DNA of 64,000 nucleotides from Fibrobacter succinogenes (lineage in GTDB: Bacteria; Fibrobacterota; Fibrobacteria; Fibrobacterales; Fibrobacteraceae). The DNA is taken from the NCBI GenBank assembly GCA_902779055.1, contig CACZAD010000005.1, forward strand, positions 62,001 to 126,000, read 5' to 3'. The notes under the pieces were generated by a model. The model was not told the DNA's origin and ran no database searches. It worked only from the letters and a program-made list of their open reading frames with translations. Shown here piece by piece: positions 15,492 through 23,285 of this stretch (the first letter of the stretch is position 1; each line of letters begins with the position of its first letter). The translations under genes were made by a program, and so were the position numbers.

Positions 15492-17582
15492 ATGAAGTGT
15501 ATGGGTGATGTCTTGAAGGTTGCGTCGTTTGGTTTGGCTTTTGCGATTCCGGCTATGGCCGCCTCGACGGTGACGGTTAACGTCGACGAAGAACACCAGG
15601 TCATTCGTGGTTTTGGTGGCATGGTGCATAACCAGTGGCAGGGCGGTGGCGGTCTTTCCGAAGCCGATGCAAAGCTTGCTTTTGGTACGGGCGATGGTCA
15701 AATCGGCCTTAATACGCTCCGTATTCCGGTCTATGCTAGTTCCAATGACTTCAATAAGGAAGTTCAGGCCGCAAAGTATGCAAAAAAATACGCCGGCGAC
15801 GACTTTATCTTGTATGCAACCCCGTGGACTTCTCCGTATGCGGGTGCAAACCAGCACATGAGTTCTTCGAACTACCAGAAGTACGTGGATCACCTGAACA
15901 ACTTTAACGATTACATGAAGAATCAGGGCGTTCCTCTGTACGCTATTTCCATCAGTAACGAACCGGACTGGTGCGGTGAATGGGCTTGCTGGAGCGCTGA
16001 CGAAATCTACAACTTCACCAAGGGCTACGCCGATAAAATGCGCAAGAACGGCGTCAAGGTGATTTCGACGGAATCGTTCCGCTACGACAAGAATCTTTAC
16101 AACAAGGTCTTGAACGATGCCAATGCCCTCAAGAACTGGGACATTCTCGGTGCGCACTTCTACGCAAGTGACAGAAGGACTGGGGATAACTTCTTCCAGT
16201 ATTCTTTGGCTGACCAGAAGGGCGTGGAACGCTGGATGACGGAACACTACACCGAAAGCCAGGGCAGCGGTAACTACTGGCGCACGGTTACGAACACGGG
16301 CGACCAGGCAAACGCCAACAAGCGCGATACCGTGAACGCCATGGATGTGGCTTACGAAATCCACCGCGCCATGGTCGTGGGCAACTTCAATCAGTACACC
16401 TGGTGGTACATCCGTCGTTGCTATGGCCTGATTATGGAAAAGGATTTTGGAAACAAACTCCAGATTCCGCAGAACGAAATCGGCAAGATTTCTAAGCGCG
16501 GTTACGTGATGAGCCAGTTTGCTCGATTTGTCCGCCCGGGTGCTGTCCGCGTGGGCGCTACGGCAAACCCCGAAAAGGAAGTCTTTGCAAGTGCATACAA
16601 GAGCAAAGATGGCGACTCCGTGATTGTGGTGCTCGTAAACCGCGATTACAAGAATTCCAAGACTGTGACCATAAACGTCAAGGGCGCTGATGTCCAGTCG
16701 TTCCATGTGTACACCACCAGCGAAGCAAAGAACGCCAAGTACGAAGGCGAAGTCGAAGTCAAGAACGGCTCTGTGACCATTACTATGGATCCGGGTAACA
16801 CCTCCAATAAGGACTGCATTGTGACGCTCGTGGGTGTTGGCACTCCGGCAGATCCTGTACCTCGTGAACCGTTTGGCGGCAAGATTGCTGAAATTCCGGG
16901 CAAGATTGAAGCTGAAGATTTTGACGTGATGGGCACTGGCAAGGGCAATATCACCTACAAGGATGGCGATACCGAAGATCACGGTGCTGAAAGCAATGGC
17001 GGCAAGAGCTATCGCGAAGGCGGCGTCGACATTTACAAGAGCGGCGACAATTACGCACTGGGTTACACGCAGGCTGGCGAATGGGTCGAATACTCTGTGA
17101 ACGTGAAGGCTGATGGCGATTACTACGTGACTGCACATGTGGCCTCCGGCAATGAAACGTCCGCATTTGAACTCTTGCTCGACGACAAGGAACTTGTGAA
17201 ATCTACGACGGTTCCGAAGACGGGCGAAGACTGGGAAACCTATAAGGACCTCTCGCTGGGCAAGGTGACGCTTTCGAAGGGCGAACACATCTTGCGCCTC
17301 TCGATTACGAGCGACTACGCAAATATTGACTGGTTGCGCTTTAGCGTGAACGAAAACGGCGACGAACCGGATCCGACTTCGCTTAAGACGAAGTTCCAGC
17401 TGAACAATGTTTCCGAAACGTATGGCGTCTTTGACGTGAACGGTGTGCTGGTAGGCAGGATCAACGCGATGACCAAGGACGACGTGGTTCGTATGACCAA
17501 GAACGTGGCCCGTCAGGGCGGAATCTACTTCGTCAAGTCCTTGAAGACGGCGAAATCCTACCGCATCTCGGTCGTGAAGTAA
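15492..17582 (+). CDS. Secreted GH30 (glucuronoxylanase-type) xylanase with CBM6
   Basis: 696 residues from ATG 15492, which has GGGAGA upstream; an earlier in-frame ATG at 15381 lies inside the promoter and is rejected. Signal peptide ~1-21 (AFAIPAMA). The GH30 barrel (~22-400 plus its beta-sandwich side domain) shows IRGFGGMVHNQW near the N-terminus, acid/base Glu157 in ISNEPDW and nucleophile Glu251 in WMTEHY. The similarity is to bacterial glucuronoxylan-specific xylanases of subfamily 8, which cut the backbone next to methylglucuronic acid; the subfamily is likely but not proven. CBM6 ~466-615 (EIPGKIEAEDFDVMG, AESNGGKSYREGG). The C-terminal module is ~625-696 (YGVFDVNGVLVGRI, GGIYFVKS). 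It has its own terminator. Confidence 0.9.
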   Translation: MKCMGDVLKVASFGLAFAIPAMAASTVTVNVDEEHQVIRGFGGMVHNQWQGGGGLSEADAKLAFGTGDGQIGLNTLRIPVYASSNDFNKEVQAAKYAKKYAGDDFILYATPWTSPYAGANQHMSSSNYQKYVDHLNNFNDYMKNQGVPLYAISISNEPDWCGEWACWSADEIYNFTKGYADKMRKNGVKVISTESFRYDKNLYNKVLNDANALKNWDILGAHFYASDRRTGDNFFQYSLADQKGVERWMTEHYTESQGSGNYWRTVTNTGDQANANKRDTVNAMDVAYEIHRAMVVGNFNQYTWWYIRRCYGLIMEKDFGNKLQIPQNEIGKISKRGYVMSQFARFVRPGAVRVGATANPEKEVFASAYKSKDGDSVIVVLVNRDYKNSKTVTINVKGADVQSFHVYTTSEAKNAKYEGEVEVKNGSVTITMDPGNTSNKDCIVTLVGVGTPADPVPREPFGGKIAEIPGKIEAEDFDVMGTGKGNITYKDGDTEDHGAESNGGKSYREGGVDIYKSGDNYALGYTQAGEWVEYSVNVKADGDYYVTAHVASGNETSAFELLLDDKELVKSTTVPKTGEDWETYKDLSLGKVTLSKGEHILRLSITSDYANIDWLRFSVNENGDEPDPTSLKTKFQLNNVSETYGVFDVNGVLVGRINAMTKDDVVRMTKNVARQGGIYFVKSLKTAKSYRISVVK

Positions 17583-17598
17583 CTTCATATTCCAAAAA

Positions 17599-17630
17599 GC
17601 GGGAGCCAAGCGATTGGCTCTCGTTTTTTT
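17599..17630 (+). terminator. Rho-independent terminator
   Basis: Stem GAGCCAA/TTGGCTC with loop GCGA, then seven T. Confidence 0.92.
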
Positions 17631-17698
17631 GAGAGTGTTTGGAAAAAAAGGAGAAAAAATGAGTGTGGAAATATAGTTTTAAAGGGATGTCTGGCGCA

Positions 17699-17765
17699 TT
17701 GACAAAACGTCCATATTATATGGAGCTTACAAGCGTGCGTTTTTTACGTTTTGAGGATAATTTTA
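17699..17765 (+). promoter_or_regulatory. Island operator box and -10 element of the CE6 gene
   Basis: Box TTGACAAAACGTCCAT at 17699-17714; GGATAATTTTA with TAATTTTA at 17758-17765, 44 bases after the box end. Confidence 0.8.
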
Positions 17766-17794
17766 TATAGGATAAATGGATTAAGGAAAATTCT

Positions 17795-19453
17795 ATGAAA
17801 ATGGGTGAAAATTTTAAGAAAATGATGGCTGTCGCAGGAGCTGCGGCTGGCCTTTCGCTGTTTGCGGTTTCGGCGAATGCGGCTCCGAACCCGAACTTTC
17901 ATATTTACATTGCTTACGGGCAGTCCAACATGGCGGGTAACGGCGATATCGTACCGTCCGAGGACCAGGCAAATCCGCCCAAGAACTTTATCATGCTTGC
18001 TTCGCACAATGCAAATGCAAGCCAACGCAGCGGCAAGACGAATCAGTCTATCAAGACGGGCGAATGGTACCCGGCAATTCCTCCGATGTTCCATCCGTTC
18101 GAAAACCTCTCCCCGGCAGACTATTTTGGCCGCGCTATGGCCGATTCCTTGCCGGGCGTGACCGTGGGCATTATCCCGGTTGCCATCGGTGCTGTGAGCA
18201 TCCGCGCCTTCGACAAGGATCAGTACGAAGCTTATTTCAGGGGCGATGGCAAGGACATCATGAACTGGGGTTGGCCCAAGGATTACGACAACAACCCTCC
18301 GGGACGCATTCTAGAACTTGCCAAGAAGGCAAAGGAAGTGGGCGTCATCAAGGGCTTCATCTTCCACCAGGGCGAAAGTGACGGTACCGATGCCAACTGG
18401 CGCAAGACCGTTTACAAGACCTACAAGGACGTGATTGACGCTCTCGACTTGGACGAAAACGAAGTCCCGTTCGTGGCGGGTGAACTCCTCCAGGAAGGCC
18501 AGAACTGCTGCTCTAGCAAAAACGGCGGCATTGCCCAGCTCAAGCAAAATTTCAAGAAGTTCGGACTTGCTTCTTCCAAGGGCTTGCAGGGTAACGGCAA
18601 GGATCCGTACCACTTTGGCCGTGCGGGCGTGATTGAACTTGGCAAGCGCTACTGCTCCGAAATGCTCAAGTTGATTGACAAGACAATTGATCCGGATGCT
18701 CCGCCGGTAAACCTTGTGGACCCGAGCCAGTCTACGGTTCCGGATGAACCGCCCGAGGAATACGGTCCGTACACCGAAGCTATCGCTATCCCGGGCAAGG
18801 TGCAGGCTGAAAACTACAACAAGGGCGGTGCCGAAAAAGCTTACCATGACGAAAGCAAGGGTAACGAAGGCGGCAAACTCCGCAAGGATGACGTCGACAT
18901 TTACCAGCCGAACATGGGTATTACCGTGGGCCACTGCCAGAAGGGCGAATGGCTCAAGTACACTGTGAACGTTGAAGCCGATGGCGATTACGGAATTGTT
19001 GCCAATGTCGCTGGCGACAACGGAACCGGTAGCTTTGTCCTCTACGTCGATGACAAGAAGGTCGGTACGGAAATCGCAAACGAAGGCAAGGGCTTTGACA
19101 ACTTCACGACGGTAAGTGGTGGCAAGGCTACGCTCACCAAGGGCGAACATGAACTCAAGCTCGAAATTACCAATGACTGGATTGATATTGACTATGTCGA
19201 ATTCAAGGAAGTCAGCTCCCAGCCGCCTATCGGAATTAAGAATATTCGCTTGGTCACGACTGAAGCCGAAAGTAACTTTAGCGTGTTCGACATGCAGGGC
19301 ATCAAGCTTGGTTCGTTCAAGGCCAAGGGCATGGATGAAGCCATGAATCTTGTGAAGACGAATGCAAAACTCCGCAAGCAGGCTAAGGGTGTGTTCTTCA
19401 TTCGTAAGAATGGAGAAAAAACTTTAACCAAAAAGGTGGTAATACATGAATAA
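17795..19453 (+). CDS. Secreted CE6 acetylxylan esterase with CBM6
   Basis: 552 residues; ATG 17795 with TTAAGG upstream. Signal peptide ~1-29. The CE6/SGNH-type esterase domain (~33-295) has the nucleophile Ser44 in YGQSNMAGNG, a FHQGESDG oxyanion/block motif near residue 190 and His273 in DPYHFGRAG. This is the arrangement of the F. succinogenes Axe6 enzymes that remove acetyl groups from xylan. CBM6 ~330-472 (AIPGKVQAENYN ... IDIDYVEF). The C-terminal module (~475-552) has FSVFDMQGIKLGSF and GVFFIRKNG, ending strongly basic. It resembles the Fibrobacter-specific paralogous module FPm-1 described from Axe6B. A 27-codon gene overlaps its last 8 bases. Confidence 0.92.
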   Translation: MKMGENFKKMMAVAGAAAGLSLFAVSANAAPNPNFHIYIAYGQSNMAGNGDIVPSEDQANPPKNFIMLASHNANASQRSGKTNQSIKTGEWYPAIPPMFHPFENLSPADYFGRAMADSLPGVTVGIIPVAIGAVSIRAFDKDQYEAYFRGDGKDIMNWGWPKDYDNNPPGRILELAKKAKEVGVIKGFIFHQGESDGTDANWRKTVYKTYKDVIDALDLDENEVPFVAGELLQEGQNCCSSKNGGIAQLKQNFKKFGLASSKGLQGNGKDPYHFGRAGVIELGKRYCSEMLKLIDKTIDPDAPPVNLVDPSQSTVPDEPPEEYGPYTEAIAIPGKVQAENYNKGGAEKAYHDESKGNEGGKLRKDDVDIYQPNMGITVGHCQKGEWLKYTVNVEADGDYGIVANVAGDNGTGSFVLYVDDKKVGTEIANEGKGFDNFTTVSGGKATLTKGEHELKLEITNDWIDIDYVEFKEVSSQPPIGIKNIRLVTTEAESNFSVFDMQGIKLGSFKAKGMDEAMNLVKTNAKLRKQAKGVFFIRKNGEKTLTKKVVIHE

Positions 19454-19529
19454 AAACGAGTTGGTAGTTGTAAAGCAAATTGCTTTCTTCTTTGTCGTCG
19501 CAATTGCTCTTGGGCTTGTGTACGGCTAA
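19446..19529 (+). CDS. Possible 27-residue single-helix membrane microprotein
   Basis: ATG 19446 overlaps the CE6 stop by 8 bases and is preceded by AAGGTGG at a suitable distance inside the CE6 coding end. The product starts MNKNELVVVKQIAFFF and continues VVAIALGLVYG: a short charged head and a ~19-residue hydrophobic helix. The CE6 terminator follows 55 bases later, so both would share one message. The size is too small for homology; the evidence is the Shine-Dalgarno, the overlap and the hydrophobic pattern. It could be chance. Confidence 0.4.
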   Translation: MNKNELVVVKQIAFFFVVAIALGLVYG

Positions 19530-19583
19530 TAAAAAATCGAATGAGAGTATAATACACAAAAATTTAGTGTGACTCCTTGGGGT

Positions 19584-19609
19584 CTTGGCCTTGTGCCAAG
19601 GCCCTTTTT
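19584..19609 (+). terminator. Rho-independent terminator of the CE6 transcript
   Basis: Stem GGCCTTG/CAAGGCC followed by CTTTTTC. Confidence 0.85.
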
Positions 19610-19710
19610 CGTGGAGCTGTGTGTGGGGATAATCCAACGTACGGGGGCGGCAAGGCTGAGATAAGAATCTAGCGCTGTTGGCATAGGCGCCCTGGCATCT
19701 CCCTGAATAC

Positions 19711-19746
19711 AAAATCACCCCAGCGATTTCTCGCTAGGGCGATTTT
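19711..19746 (-). terminator. Terminator of the first minus-strand esterase gene
   Basis: Long stem (AAAATC, CCC and AGCGA paired with TCGCT, GGG and GATTTT, two mismatches) with loop TTTC. It lies just beyond the esterase stop and would read as a terminator on either strand. Confidence 0.8.
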
Positions 19747-19779
19747 GGTGTATGGAATGAATTATGAATTAGAAGTCAA

Positions 19780-21276
19780 TTACTTCACGAAGCTTGCCGG
19801 GAGTTCGTACTGAGAGAGGAACGGCCAGCCGATGTTTGCATCGCCGTAGTCATGTCCGCCACCCTGCTTGGTGCAGAGAATGACCTTCGAACCGTCCTTG
19901 CAGTTGGAGTATTCGTCGCAACCATTGGAGTTCTTGGACGGAGAGCCCGTGCAGCCGTTCTTTTCGGCCCAGAACCTGAAGTTGCCTTCAGCACCGAGGA
20001 AGTTCAAACCGTCGTTGAAGCCGCTATCGCCACCCTGGTACTTGCAGACGAAGTCGTTCGTACCGCGGAACATGATGATAGGTACCGGACGTTCCGGATT
20101 GCACTTGGCGCTATTGGTCTTGTTCAAGTCCATAGCTGCCGGAGCAACTGCGGCGTAGATGTCAGACATGAAGCATGCCACGTGGTTGCTCATACCGCCA
20201 CCCATCGAGAAACCGGTTGCGTAGACGCGCTGCTTGTTGATGCAGACCTTTTCTTCGACAGCCTTGATCATTTCGCGAGAGAACTTGACGTCATCGTCGT
20301 TGGAGCAGCACGGACCGACGTTCCAGCCGTTACCCATTCCACCCGGTTTTGCGGTGCCATCCGGATACAGCGTGATGATGCCTTCCGGATCGGTCTTGCC
20401 CTTGTACGGAGAGCTGGAAAGTTCACCCTGGCCGCTACCGCCAATCGGGTGGTAGTCCACGACGAGTGCTACCGGCTTGTCGCCCTTGTAGGCGCTCGGC
20501 ACGTGCATAATGAACGTACGGTTCTTGCCGTCGACGCTCACGGACATCTTGTGGTCGCCAGCGGCGTAAGTCTTGCCTGTGCAATCCGTTTCGATGATCT
20601 GGACAACGGCGCTGCTGGAGGAGAGTTCTTCCTTCTTGGAAGAGCTGGACTTTTCTTCGACCTTTGCTGAAGAGCTGGATTCCGGAGTGCTTGTGGCAAC
20701 TTCCATCTTGACGAGAACGTTAGATTCGACTTCGGCCTTGGCCTGGTAGGTAGCGTTCTTGTAGCCATCCTTGGAGAACTGCAAGAACGGCAGCGGATCG
20801 CCATCCTTCATGAGGGAGACGGTTTTGCCAATCTGGTAGGTGTTGCGCATTCCGTCTGCGTTGATGCGGAGGAACTTGGCGCCCTTTGCGGTGGTCTTGT
20901 TCAAGTCGAGCTGCATGATGCCGTCGACGTTGTGCTGCGTCTTGGAGGCGCAAACCTTGCCGAGTGCGTCCATCACGGAAACGGTAACGCTCTGGGCCTT
21001 GATGTTGGAAATGGTGATGACGTTGTGGTTGAAACCGATGCTAGCCTTGGCTGCCGTCACGGAATGAAGACCGACACCGCCTTCATTGGAAAGGCTGAAT
21101 GCGCCGTCGTCGCCCGAAGTGGTTTCGTAACCAGCGTAGTTGAAAGATGAAACTTTTACGCCTGCGAGCGGCGAACCCTGATTTGTCTGGACTGTGCCAC
21201 TGATGGTCCATGCGAAGGACAGAGAACCCATCACTGCAACAGTTCCTGCGAATGCCATGGATTTAAACATGGTCAT
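19780..21276 (-). CDS. Secreted CE1-like (feruloyl/acetylxylan) esterase, paralog 1
   Basis: 498 residues; start at 21276 with AAAAAGGAG upstream on the minus strand. Signal peptide ~1-23 (MTMFKSMAFAGTVAVMGSLS). Residues ~24-195 hold a carboxypeptidase-regulatory-like module (TISGTVQTNQGSPLAGVKV), then VSVMDALGKVCASKTQHNVDG and GAKFLRINADG, a segment resembling the C-terminal modules of the neighbouring enzymes but placed N-terminally. A Ser-rich linker (~198-230) leads to an alpha/beta-hydrolase domain (~235-498) with nucleophile Ser in GFSMGGGMS, a likely Asp in FRGTNDFV, and His in GGGHDYGD. Several cysteine pairs suggest disulfides. CE1-like enzymes release ferulate or acetate from arabinoxylan. 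No CBM6 is present. It lacks the island operator box but shares a leader block with the next esterase. Confidence 0.85.
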   Translation of the reverse strand: MTMFKSMAFAGTVAVMGSLSFAWTISGTVQTNQGSPLAGVKVSSFNYAGYETTSGDDGAFSLSNEGGVGLHSVTAAKASIGFNHNVITISNIKAQSVTVSVMDALGKVCASKTQHNVDGIMQLDLNKTTAKGAKFLRINADGMRNTYQIGKTVSLMKDGDPLPFLQFSKDGYKNATYQAKAEVESNVLVKMEVATSTPESSSSAKVEEKSSSSKKEELSSSSAVVQIIETDCTGKTYAAGDHKMSVSVDGKNRTFIMHVPSAYKGDKPVALVVDYHPIGGSGQGELSSSPYKGKTDPEGIITLYPDGTAKPGGMGNGWNVGPCCSNDDDVKFSREMIKAVEEKVCINKQRVYATGFSMGGGMSNHVACFMSDIYAAVAPAAMDLNKTNSAKCNPERPVPIIMFRGTNDFVCKYQGGDSGFNDGLNFLGAEGNFRFWAEKNGCTGSPSKNSNGCDEYSNCKDGSKVILCTKQGGGHDYGDANIGWPFLSQYELPASFVK

Positions 21277-21321
21277 AGCGACTCCTTTTTATAGTTAAAC
21301 ATTCCAAACTCTTTCTTCCAC

Positions 21322-21370
21322 CCGGTCCAACCAAATCCCCACGATGTTCGCTAGACCTATCCAAAATATA
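21322..21370 (-). promoter_or_regulatory. Conserved leader block, copy 1 (esterase paralog 1)
   Basis: On the minus strand the block reads ATATTTTGG-N3-GGTCTAGCG-N9-GGGATTTG-N-TTGGACC, ending ~47 bases before the start codon. The same four segments with identical spacing stand before esterase paralog 2. GGTCTA can pair with TTGGACC (one G-U pair), so an RNA hairpin is possible. The ATATTTTGG segment could be a -10 element. Confidence 0.55.
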
Positions 21371-21476
21371 GATGGAAGGAGCTTTTTTTTGACCAGGTTG
21401 AATTTTGAAAGAAAACAAAGCGTTGTGAAAATTGAGAAAAGCTGCGTTTGTTTGTAAAGTAATGTAAACCAAAAAG

Positions 21477-21507
21477 AAAATCGCCCTAGTAAGAACTAGG
21501 ACGATTT
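21477..21507 (-). terminator. Terminator of the second minus-strand esterase gene
   Basis: Stem AAATCG-CCTAGT paired with ACTAGG-CGATTT (one mismatch), loop AAGA, beyond the stop of the gene at 21535. Confidence 0.82.
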
Positions 21508-21534
21508 ATGTGTTAGGAGGAAACTTTTCGAGCT

Positions 21535-23013
21535 TTACGGCAACGAGAACTGCTTGACGAAGTCCCAGGCCATCTGCGGGTTGCCTTCGTTGTGGTCGAT
21601 ATTCTGCGAGCAGAGGGTCACCTTGGCGCCTCCGTTGCAGGTTTCGTACGTTTCGCAGCCGTCACCAGGAACGTTCTGCTTGGGTTCGCCCGTGCAGCCG
21701 TTCATCTTAGCCCACTCTGCAAATGTAGCTTTTGCGCCCATAAATGTAATGGCCATGCCCGGAACAATCTGGGAGAAAGCGCCATTATAGTTAACAACAC
21801 CGTCGTTTGTGCTGCGGAAGTTGATGATCGGGTACGGACGAGCCGGGGTGCACTGGCCTGCGTCGACCACTTCCTTGGCAAGGTCGAATGCGGAAGAGGC
21901 GCCTGCGGCAATCACGTCGGCGAGCTTGCAGCCTGCGTAGTTCGTCATACCGCCACCCATGGACCAGCCTGCCGTGTAGATGCGCTTCGGATTGACGCAA
22001 GCATTTTCGGTGAGTTCCTTGATGATGTCGCGGGTGAACTGCACGTCGTCAGCGGTGGTGCAGCACGGACCGACGTTCCAAGCCTGGCCCATGTCGCCTT
22101 CGACACCGTCCGGATAAATGCTGATGGCTCCGTCGGCAAGAGCGACTTTACCGATCTTGGATTCTTCTGCCCAGCCAGTGGCGCTGCCGTAAATCTGATG
22201 GTAGTTGATGAGCATCGGGACGGCCTTGTCGCCGGTAAAGCCTTCCGGGAACTTCACGATGACCTTGCGGCCGTCAATGGTGAGTTCCGTATTGGTCTTG
22301 AGAGTCTTGCGGGAGCAGTCGATTACGGGTTCAGGTGCTGCGCTGCTCGAAGAAACCGTTTCGCTGGAGGACGCCGGTGCGATTTCGGAGGAGGAGCTTT
22401 CCGGTTCGTCAGAACCTGCGATCATGACGATGGAAACGCCTTCTTCGACTTCCTTTGTCATGGTGTAGTTGTTTGTCTTGTAGCCATCCAGCTTGAATGT
22501 GATCGTGGGCAGCGGATCGCCATCCTTGAGGAGGGTGATGGTGCTGCCGAGCATATAAGTGTTGTGGATGCCGTCAGCGTTGATGCGGAGGAACTTGGCG
22601 CCCTTGGCGGTCGTCTTGTTCAGGTCGATGACCATGGTGCCGTCGATGTGGTGCTGCGTCTTGGAGGCGCAAACCTTGCCGAGGGCGTCCATTACGGAAA
22701 CGGTCATTGTACGGGCCTTGACGTTCGAGACTGTAATGATGTTATGGCTGAAGTTGACTGATGTCTTTGCGGCCATGAACTTCGGAGAAATCCCTTCGTA
22801 AGGAAGGTGTACGTCAGTGGAAATTTCGAAAGATCCGTCCTCTCCCGATATTGCCTGGAAATTGGGATTGGGGATACTTGTGCTTGTAATCTTGACGTTC
22901 GGAAGCGGCTGACCCTGTTCAGAGGATACAATGCCAGTAATTGTCCAGGCAAAAGAGAGTGAACTCAATGCCGCGATTGTTCCAGCGAATGCCATGAATT
23001 TGGACATGGTCAT
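21535..23013 (-). CDS. Secreted CE1-like (feruloyl/acetylxylan) esterase, paralog 2
   Basis: 492 residues from the ATG at 23013, which has AAAAAGGAG upstream on the minus strand. Longer in-frame starts further upstream would put the signal peptide inside the protein and are rejected. Same layout as paralog 1: signal peptide (MTMSKFMAFAGTIAALSSLS), carboxypeptidase-regulatory-like module (TITGIVSSEQGQPLPNVKI), the segment VSVMDALGKVCASKTQHHIDG, a Ser-rich linker (~220-245), and a hydrolase domain with Ser in GWSMGGGMTN, Asp in FRSTNDGVVNY and His in the C-terminal CSQNIDHNEG. Removal of feruloyl or acetyl groups from xylan is likely; the substrate is not settled by sequence. Tandem duplicate of its neighbour, each with its own leader and terminator. 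Confidence 0.85.
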   Translation of the reverse strand: MTMSKFMAFAGTIAALSSLSFAWTITGIVSSEQGQPLPNVKITSTSIPNPNFQAISGEDGSFEISTDVHLPYEGISPKFMAAKTSVNFSHNIITVSNVKARTMTVSVMDALGKVCASKTQHHIDGTMVIDLNKTTAKGAKFLRINADGIHNTYMLGSTITLLKDGDPLPTITFKLDGYKTNNYTMTKEVEEGVSIVMIAGSDEPESSSSEIAPASSSETVSSSSAAPEPVIDCSRKTLKTNTELTIDGRKVIVKFPEGFTGDKAVPMLINYHQIYGSATGWAEESKIGKVALADGAISIYPDGVEGDMGQAWNVGPCCTTADDVQFTRDIIKELTENACVNPKRIYTAGWSMGGGMTNYAGCKLADVIAAGASSAFDLAKEVVDAGQCTPARPYPIINFRSTNDGVVNYNGAFSQIVPGMAITFMGAKATFAEWAKMNGCTGEPKQNVPGDGCETYETCNGGAKVTLCSQNIDHNEGNPQMAWDFVKQFSLP

Positions 23014-23054
23014 AGCGAAAATCTCCTTTTTATTGTAAACAACAACTTTAATCC

Positions 23055-23104
23055 TCCGGTCCAAGCAAATCCCTTGATTATCCGCTAGACCCCACCAAAA
23101 TATT
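23055..23104 (-). promoter_or_regulatory. Conserved leader block, copy 2 (esterase paralog 2)
   Basis: Same four segments and spacing as at 21322-21370, ending ~43 bases before the start codon. The sequences around the block are not conserved, which argues for selection on the block. Confidence 0.55.
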
Positions 23105-23176
23105 CCTTTCCCCAAAAATAAATAATCATCTTTGAAAATGCGATATACTTTTAGTATGTAAAGCAAATTATACCTA

Positions 23177-23242
23177 TTGACAAAAAGTCCATAAAAAAAG
23201 GGTGTTTCATTGTAAAAAAAGACTGTAATCGGGGTAGATTAT
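23177..23242 (+). promoter_or_regulatory. Island operator box and -10 element of the fourth GH43 gene
   Basis: Box TTGACAAAAAGTCCAT at 23177-23192; TAGATTAT at 23235-23242, 43 bases after the box end. The box lies between divergent genes and is near-symmetric, so an effect on the minus-strand esterase is possible. The fixed 43-base -10 spacing is found only on the plus strand. Confidence 0.75.
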
Positions 23243-23285
23243 GGTTGTAGAACTTATCCATGCTTGGTTGGAAAAAGGAGTGTCT

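Noticed and set aside
23241..23285. Upstream ATG for the GH43 gene at 23.3 kb
   Set aside because: It overlaps the predicted -10 element and would place 15 residues before the signal peptide; ATG 23286 has a good ribosome site.
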